Shown piece by piece: positions 59,660-64,000 of a stretch of DNA of 64,000 nucleotides. The position numbers were made by a program, and so were the translations under genes. How positions within the stretch are numbered: the first letter of the stretch is position 1; each line of letters begins with the position of its first letter. Under the pieces are notes generated by a model. It was not told the origin of the DNA. It saw only the letters and a list, made by a program, of their open reading frames with translations, and did no database searches. Source of the DNA: CBDFKS01 sp965248905. Its GTDB lineage: Bacteria > Chloroflexota > Dehalococcoidia > Lucifugimonadales > JAGWBF01. The stretch lies in the NCBI GenBank assembly GCA_965248905.1, contig CBDFKS010000006.1, positions 454,268 through 518,267 on the forward strand. Reading direction: 5' to 3'.

Positions 59660-62424
59660 TACCGAAGCTCCTGTCCCACCAGCTCCCGGAAGACCTCCTG
59701 GGCTGGGATGGCCTCGCCGGGGATCTCCTCGGCGGTGTAGCTCTTCTCCGAGACCACGGCCCCGGCCTCGTCCTCCATGAGCTGTCTTGCCTCGATGGAG
59801 ATGGAGAGGCTGTCCAGCCAGGCCATGTAGAGCTCGGTGCGGAGCTTGGCCGCCTCGTCGGGAGTCAGGTCGAAGTAGTTGTTGTCCTCCATGTGGTCCA
59901 GGGCGTCCTTGTAGGGATTGGTGGAGTCGTCCTCGTCTTCATCCTCGTCGTCCTGGTCCTCGATGAGCTGGAGGTACTGCTCCGGCTCCGAGGGGATGTC
60001 GGAGTCCTCCGGCGGGTCGGGCAATGCCTCGAATGGAGCGTCCGAGAGGATGGGGAAGGCGGTGGAGAGCACGTCCCGGTAGTGGCGCACCAGGGGCTCC
60101 TGCTCCGTCACCTCGGCCGAGGTGTAGGCGGGGATGACGACCTCCACGTCCACCTCCTGGGTCACCTCCTTGCCCTCCACCCACACGTCCTCGCTGACGT
60201 GCTGGCTCTGGCTCTGCCCCGGCAACGTGACGGTCTCGCTGACCGCCTGGCTCTGGGTCTGGCCGGGGATGGTGACCGTCTCGCTGACGGTCGTCTGGTC
60301 GGTCTGTGCGGGAAGGGTGATCTCGGTGGTGGCGTAGGTGGACGCCTCATCCTCGGCGTAGCCGGTGGCGGTGCCCGAGGCCGTCCCTGATACATACTCC
60401 GATGCGTAGGTGGACGCCTCATCCTCGGCGTAGCCGTAGGCGGTGCCCGAGGCCGTCCCCGATACGTACTCCGATTCGTAGGAGTAGGCGGTCCCCGACG
60501 CATAGCTCGAAGCCTCGGTGGAGGCGTAGCCGTAGGCGGTTCCCGATGCGTAGCCTGACGCGGTCCCGGAGGCGTAGCCCGTCGCGCTGCCGCTGGCGTA
60601 ACCGGTTGCCGTTCCCGATGCGTAGCCCGATGCGGCGCCGCTGGCATACCCAGAAGCCGTCTCCTGGGGCACCCATATATTGAAGCTCAGCCAGCCCAGG
60701 ATGATGTTTGCCCAGTGACTGACGGCGGTGGTGAAGCCCCCGACGAGGGTGGAGACCCATGAACCGACCGTGGCCCAGACGGTGACGCCGACGATCCTGG
60801 AGACCCACGAGCCCACCGGCGTGGAGACCCATGAGCCCACCGCCGTGGAGAGCCATGAGCCCACCGTGGTCCAGACGCTGGCTCCGACGATGGCCGATAG
60901 CCACTTGCCCACGGTGCCCGAAAGCACCGCGCCGAGGACGGTCCACACCTCGGCGTTCACGACGGCCGAGAGCCACTTGCCCACGGTGCCCGAAAGCACC
61001 GCGCTCAGGATGGTCCACACCTCGGCGCTCACGATGGCCGATAGCCACTTGCCCACGGTTGCGGATATCCACCCGCCCACGGTGTGGGTGACGGCCCCCC
61101 AGGCGGCGCTCAGGGTTGCCGAGAGGGTGCGGACCACGGGTGAGAACCAGGCGCTCAGAGTGGCTGAAACCGTATGGACCACCGGGCCGAACCAGGCGCT
61201 CAGGGTCGAGCTCACCGTGTGATAGAAGCCCGCAAAGTGGCCTATGACGGGTATCCGCTCGATGAGGGACTGCTCCTCGTTGTGGGTGAGGTCCACCCTG
61301 CCCGGCAGGGGGATCACACGGGTCGACGTGATGTCCGCTCGAAGGGATACCTGGTGGACGCGGTCCTCCTGGGGAAGGGAGAAGTTGAAGGGCATGTCGC
61401 CGTCCCGGGCGAAGGCCAGGCCGGTGGTAGAACCGGCCGCCGAGACCGCCAGGTAGACCTCGCCGGTCACATCGGCGACGTCGGCATCCAGGAGCAGCTT
61501 CCGGCTCACCGCTGCCGCGGGGTCCGCCGGGTCGGTGAGGACAGTGGCTTCGACGACCTCCTCCGCCCGGCTGTTGCAGGCGCTGGAGAGGCGGCCCGTG
61601 ACGTTGCCCAGCCGCCAACCCACCTCGGTCATGGAGAGGCCGCAGTCGGCGGTCTCCAGCCCTGGCAGGGGGTAGGGAAGGCTGCCCTGGTCCAGCACTC
61701 GGATGCCGCCGTTGCCCAGGGCGTCCCGCCAGGAGATGACGATGGCCTTGTGGTTTGCCGTGAGGGGGATGGTGTACTGCCGGGGCTCTCCCCGGTAGAG
61801 GACCCCCTGGGTGTAGAAGGGCCGGTAGCGGTCGTGGGTCTCGGTGGTGACCTGCACCTCCAGGGACGTTGCCGCACGAAGGGTCAGCTCGGCCTCGTTG
61901 CCCCGCACCCGCCACGCCTCGATGAAGAGCCGTTGGGGGTCGGGGCCGCTCGCCGGTCCAGCGGCAAGGGCCGCAGAAGGAGCGATGGAGGTCAGGATGA
62001 CCATCACGGCCAGGAGGAGGCTCAGGCACTTGAAGGGGAGTCCCTTCAGCCGGAACCTCCACAGTCTGCGCCGTCCTTTCTTCTTTTGAGATTTGGGCTT
62101 GGGCGGCGTTGCTACCGGAGGGTTGAGCAGCGCGGTGACCTCTCCCTCGTACCGTTTGGGCGAAAGGGCGAAGCGGAGCAGGTCCAAGATCACTATGGGC
62201 AGCCCCCTCCCTCCGGGGCGCACGGCCACCATGGCCAGCCCCAGAAGGCCGACGGCGATGGCGGCGCCCAGACGGACGGCGCCGTCGGGGAGGAAGGCGG
62301 CCTGCTTCCATAGCCCGTAGGCCAACCCGACGACCGCAGCGATGGCCACGATCTGGGGGAAGGTCAGGCCCAGCAGGACCTTGTCCTCCGTTTGCAGGTG
62401 AGTGGGTACTTCGTGTTCACGCAA
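59659..62424 (-). CDS. 921-residue PrgI-domain fusion with long repeat regions
   Basis: Residues 1-100 resemble PrgI/VirB3-like proteins: HEVPTHLQTEDKVLLGLTFP, a pair of membrane helices (25-38, 50-68) and FALSPKRYEGE. A third hydrophobic stretch (132-156, LLLAVMVILTSIAPSAALAA) resembles a signal or membrane anchor. 160-385 is a beta-rich region; 400-575 holds Trp-rich repeats with cores TVGKWLSAIV and VGSWVST; 590-697 holds about 12 Gly-Tyr-Ala-Ser-Gly-Thr-Ala octads; 712-742 repeats VSETVT-PGQ-QSQ; 800-833 is acidic. Start is TTG 62424 with AGGAGG 10 bases upstream. PrgI proteins are normally about 100-120 residues, so this fusion is exceptional. Function unknown. Confidence 0.85.
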   Translation of the reverse strand: MREHEVPTHLQTEDKVLLGLTFPQIVAIAAVVGLAYGLWKQAAFLPDGAVRLGAAIAVGLLGLAMVAVRPGGRGLPIVILDLLRFALSPKRYEGEVTALLNPPVATPPKPKSQKKKGRRRLWRFRLKGLPFKCLSLLLAVMVILTSIAPSAALAAGPASGPDPQRLFIEAWRVRGNEAELTLRAATSLEVQVTTETHDRYRPFYTQGVLYRGEPRQYTIPLTANHKAIVISWRDALGNGGIRVLDQGSLPYPLPGLETADCGLSMTEVGWRLGNVTGRLSSACNSRAEEVVEATVLTDPADPAAAVSRKLLLDADVADVTGEVYLAVSAAGSTTGLAFARDGDMPFNFSLPQEDRVHQVSLRADITSTRVIPLPGRVDLTHNEEQSLIERIPVIGHFAGFYHTVSSTLSAWFGPVVHTVSATLSAWFSPVVRTLSATLSAAWGAVTHTVGGWISATVGKWLSAIVSAEVWTILSAVLSGTVGKWLSAVVNAEVWTVLGAVLSGTVGKWLSAIVGASVWTTVGSWLSTAVGSWVSTPVGSWVSRIVGVTVWATVGSWVSTLVGGFTTAVSHWANIILGWLSFNIWVPQETASGYASGAASGYASGTATGYASGSATGYASGTASGYASGTAYGYASTEASSYASGTAYSYESEYVSGTASGTAYGYAEDEASTYASEYVSGTASGTATGYAEDEASTYATTEITLPAQTDQTTVSETVTIPGQTQSQAVSETVTLPGQSQSQHVSEDVWVEGKEVTQEVDVEVVIPAYTSAEVTEQEPLVRHYRDVLSTAFPILSDAPFEALPDPPEDSDIPSEPEQYLQLIEDQDDEDEDEDDSTNPYKDALDHMEDNNYFDLTPDEAAKLRTELYMAWLDSLSISIEARQLMEDEAGAVVSEKSYTAEEIPGEAIPAQEVFRELVGQELR
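60327..60657. repeat. Octad repeat DNA encoding Gly-Tyr-Ala-Ser-Gly units
   Basis: About twelve tandem 24-base units (plus a second pair of longer units containing EDEASTYASEYVSG) within the PrgI fusion gene. Neighbouring units differ by third-base changes, so the array is not brand new. Confidence 0.85.
60700..61227. repeat. Repeat DNA encoding Trp-rich amphipathic segments
   Basis: Two nearly identical 81-base units encode LSGTVGKWLSA-VVSAEVWT-like sequence (residues 453-508), then shorter 24-base units encode VGSWVST; upstream, 48-base units encode TVSATLSAWF-PVV. DNA-level identity is highest between about 60900 and 61060. Confidence 0.8.
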
Positions 62425-62437
62425 GGGCGTACACCTC

Positions 62438-62725
62438 CTAAGGCGAGTTGCCGGACGGGTTGCTCGGGTTGGGCAATTCGGGGGTCACGGGACTGCCGAT
62501 GGCGGCGTTGATGATGAGGTTCATCACGCCATAGGCCAGCAGCGCCAGCACCACCCCGGCCAGGGCCGTGAACATGGCGCTCTTGCCCCGCTCCATCTGG
62601 TGGGGCGCGCCGGAGGCGGAGAGGTACAGGAAGGACCCGTAGATGAAGAACCCTGTGCCGACGACACCCACCATCGCTAACAAGATGCCCACGATGTTGG
62701 ATACCGTCTGAATCAGATCGCTCAT
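62438..62725 (-). CDS. VirB2/TrbC-type pilin-like protein
   Basis: 95 residues. Two hydrophobic helices, NIVGILLAMVGVVGTGFFIYGSFLYL and MFTALAGVVLALLAYGVMNLII, flank SASGAPHQMERGKS, the usual small-loop pattern of VirB2/TrbC pilins. A Pro/Asn/Ser tail ends it. It is the second pilin-like gene of the operon. Confidence 0.75.
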   Translation of the reverse strand: MSDLIQTVSNIVGILLAMVGVVGTGFFIYGSFLYLSASGAPHQMERGKSAMFTALAGVVLALLAYGVMNLIINAAIGSPVTPELPNPSNPSGNSP

Positions 62726-62767
62726 GCGAATACCTCCTTCTGATTGCTTGTTATTTGAGTTGTCGAG

Positions 62768-63754
62768 CTACTCGTTCATGCTGCGGGGAGGCATCCCCGC
62801 CGACGTGTTGCCCGTCGATGCTTCGCCTCCGCCGCCGCCCTTGGCGAGGCCCGCCGCAGCAGGGAGCCAGCTTCCAACGCCGCCCCCACTGCCTGCTGCC
62901 CCGGCCTTCATCGCTCCGGCAGCCGACATAGCGCCGGTTGCCATGCCCGCCGCGTGCATCATCCTGGGCAGGGCCATGAGCATGGATGCCCCGTAGTGGA
63001 GGGTGCGCAGCCAGGCGTCGAACACCCCGGTGGTGCCAAGCATCGAGGGGACCCGGGTGGTCAGGTAGACGAAGGCGATGCTCATCAACAGCTGCCACAG
63101 GAAGTCGTTGACCGGCTGGCCTGCACCGATGGAGGCGAAGTCGTCCAGGAAGGCGATGGCCAGGGCCAGGGCGACCAGCTGGACCGACTGCTGAAACACC
63201 GTCACCAGGAAGGTCTTCAGCCAGTAGCGGCCCCACCCGGCGGTCATGGGCAGGACCCACAGCCCCAACGCCACGGGAGCCAGCACCAGCAGCAGGTCGA
63301 TGAGGGCGAGGCGGATGATGAATTGGCCGATCACGTAGAGGATGAAGAAGCCGTAGACCAGGTAGAGCAAGGCCAGCGCCAACGCCAGACCCGTGTTACC
63401 CACCTGGATGGCCTGGAGGAACACGTCCAGGGGCGCTCTCAGCAGGTCTCCCGCCGTCACCTCCAACGAGACGGCCACGAACCGGGATATGCTGTCGGCC
63501 AGGTCGATGATGAAGGAGCCCCACCACAGAGAGGTGGAGGCGGCGACCACGGCGATCATCAACCGGGGCACCAACTCCCTCCAGCCGAAGTCGTGACCCC
63601 CCAGGTGCTCCCGGAAGATCATGGTGATGCCCGCCCACGCCAGGATGACCCCCAGGCCCGCAGCCACGACGACCCACACCACCATCCAGGCTTGCTGGAC
63701 GGCTTCGTGCAGGTAGGTCAAATTGGGCGGGGTGCCGGTGAGGATGTCGGTCAT
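62768..63754 (-). CDS. VirB6/TrbL-like polytopic channel protein
   Basis: 328 residues with at least six membrane helices, including WMVVWVVVAAGLGVILAWAG, LALALALLYLVYGFFILYVIG and LVALALAIAFL. A Gly/Ala/Ser-rich cytoplasmic tail (about residues 270-328) follows, as in TrbL/VirB6 proteins. ATG 63754 has AGGGGGA 9 bases upstream; the longer frame to 63904 overlaps the preceding gene and is rejected. Confidence 0.82.
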   Translation of the reverse strand: MTDILTGTPPNLTYLHEAVQQAWMVVWVVVAAGLGVILAWAGITMIFREHLGGHDFGWRELVPRLMIAVVAASTSLWWGSFIIDLADSISRFVAVSLEVTAGDLLRAPLDVFLQAIQVGNTGLALALALLYLVYGFFILYVIGQFIIRLALIDLLLVLAPVALGLWVLPMTAGWGRYWLKTFLVTVFQQSVQLVALALAIAFLDDFASIGAGQPVNDFLWQLLMSIAFVYLTTRVPSMLGTTGVFDAWLRTLHYGASMLMALPRMMHAAGMATGAMSAAGAMKAGAAGSGGGVGSWLPAAAGLAKGGGGGEASTGNTSAGMPPRSMNE

Positions 63755-63768
63755 GTGTTGCATTCCCC

Positions 63769-64000
63769 CTAGCAGTTGGCCGGGTCCGAGCCGGTGATCT
63801 TGCTCAGGACGCTGCACAGGATTCCGTGGATGCCCTCCACCACCCAACCCGCAAATGCCTTGGCCCAGCGGGACGGGTTCAGAGCGTTCAGCACCCTGTC
63901 CCACAACCCCGAACCTTCATGGGCGGGGATGATGACCTCGAAGTCGTGGAGCTCATACTCGTGGAAGACGTACAGGACCAGGTGTACGCCCTGTCCGGCT
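63769..64000 (-). CDS. Unrecognised T4SS-operon gene, C-terminal part only
   Basis: The frame enters from the right edge and ends at TAG 63769-63771. The visible 76 residues read HLVLYVFHEYELHDFEVIIPAHEG, then RVLNALNPSRWAKAFAGWVVEGIHGILCS and end DPANC. A cysteine 17 residues from the end and the last-residue cysteine stand out. It precedes the VirB6-like gene by 14 bases. No family recognised. Confidence 0.65.
   Translation of the reverse strand, partial: AGQGVHLVLYVFHEYELHDFEVIIPAHEGSGLWDRVLNALNPSRWAKAFAGWVVEGIHGILCSVLSKITGSDPANC

Noticed and set aside
60419..62311. 630-codon minus-strand frame in the PrgI fusion region
   Set aside because: Out-of-frame reading of the same GC-rich, repetitive DNA; Arg/Gly/His/Pro composition and no start signal.

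Overview
The window looks like a contig from a Chloroflexota bacterium, most likely Dehalococcoidia-like. That placement is an inference from gene content and style: a futalosine menaquinone pathway, a membrane pyrophosphatase, F420-type luciferase-like oxidoreductase, DUF1989, N-acyl-D-amino-acid deacylase, a DUF1385-rpmE-rpmA-rplU block, and many short overlapping operons with canonical sigma-70 type promoters. There is no rRNA gene or other marker that fixes the taxonomy.

Positions 1-46557 are chromosomal housekeeping and catabolic genes. From left to right they are: a partial Na+-type pyrophosphatase; a translin / thiE / two FmdB zinc-ribbon / yraN / rnhB operon on the minus strand; a palindromic MITE-like element and an IS1182-type insertion that split a small toxin-antitoxin-like locus; mnmA with a metallo-beta-lactamase/rhodanese partner; a catabolic group (cupin, DUF1989, MFS, VOC, LLM oxidoreductase); a pilT with an in-frame stop; a B12-binding radical SAM gene; fabF, recJ, endonuclease V and prfB (with the programmed frameshift); a dcd-ribD-ribE-ribBA operon; an ECF sigma / anti-sigma / SIMPL-lipoprotein operon; mqnE-mqnA-mqnC facing mqnD across a 195-bp tandem duplication; folate, CinA, DUF1385 and ribosomal protein genes (L21 has a long acidic tail); a UbiA-type transferase and a flippase-like membrane protein; a D-aminoacylase; and YgfZ, IscA and thioesterase genes.

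From tRNA-Ile(GAT) at 46558 to the right end (>17 kb, visibly more GC-rich) lies the left part of an integrative conjugative element. Next to the tRNA are a large serine recombinase, an ImmA/IrrE-type peptidase and an XRE repressor in one operon, then a divergent set of small HTH genes including three tandem paralogues, and a truncated PAPS-reductase-like gene. A DUF3800 gene follows, then a minus-strand conjugation operon: replication-relaxation protein, VirD4-like coupling ATPase, VirB4 ATPase, two tiny genes, a VirB2-like membrane protein, a 921-residue PrgI-domain fusion with long repeats, a second pilin-like protein, a VirB6-like channel protein and a partial gene running off the edge. 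No relaxase and no right attachment site are in the window.

The most unusual object is the 921-residue PrgI fusion (59659-62424). It joins a small VirB3-like membrane domain to a secreted-looking region with tryptophan-rich amphipathic repeats and Gly-Tyr-Ala-Ser-Gly octad repeats, inside a type IV secretion operon.
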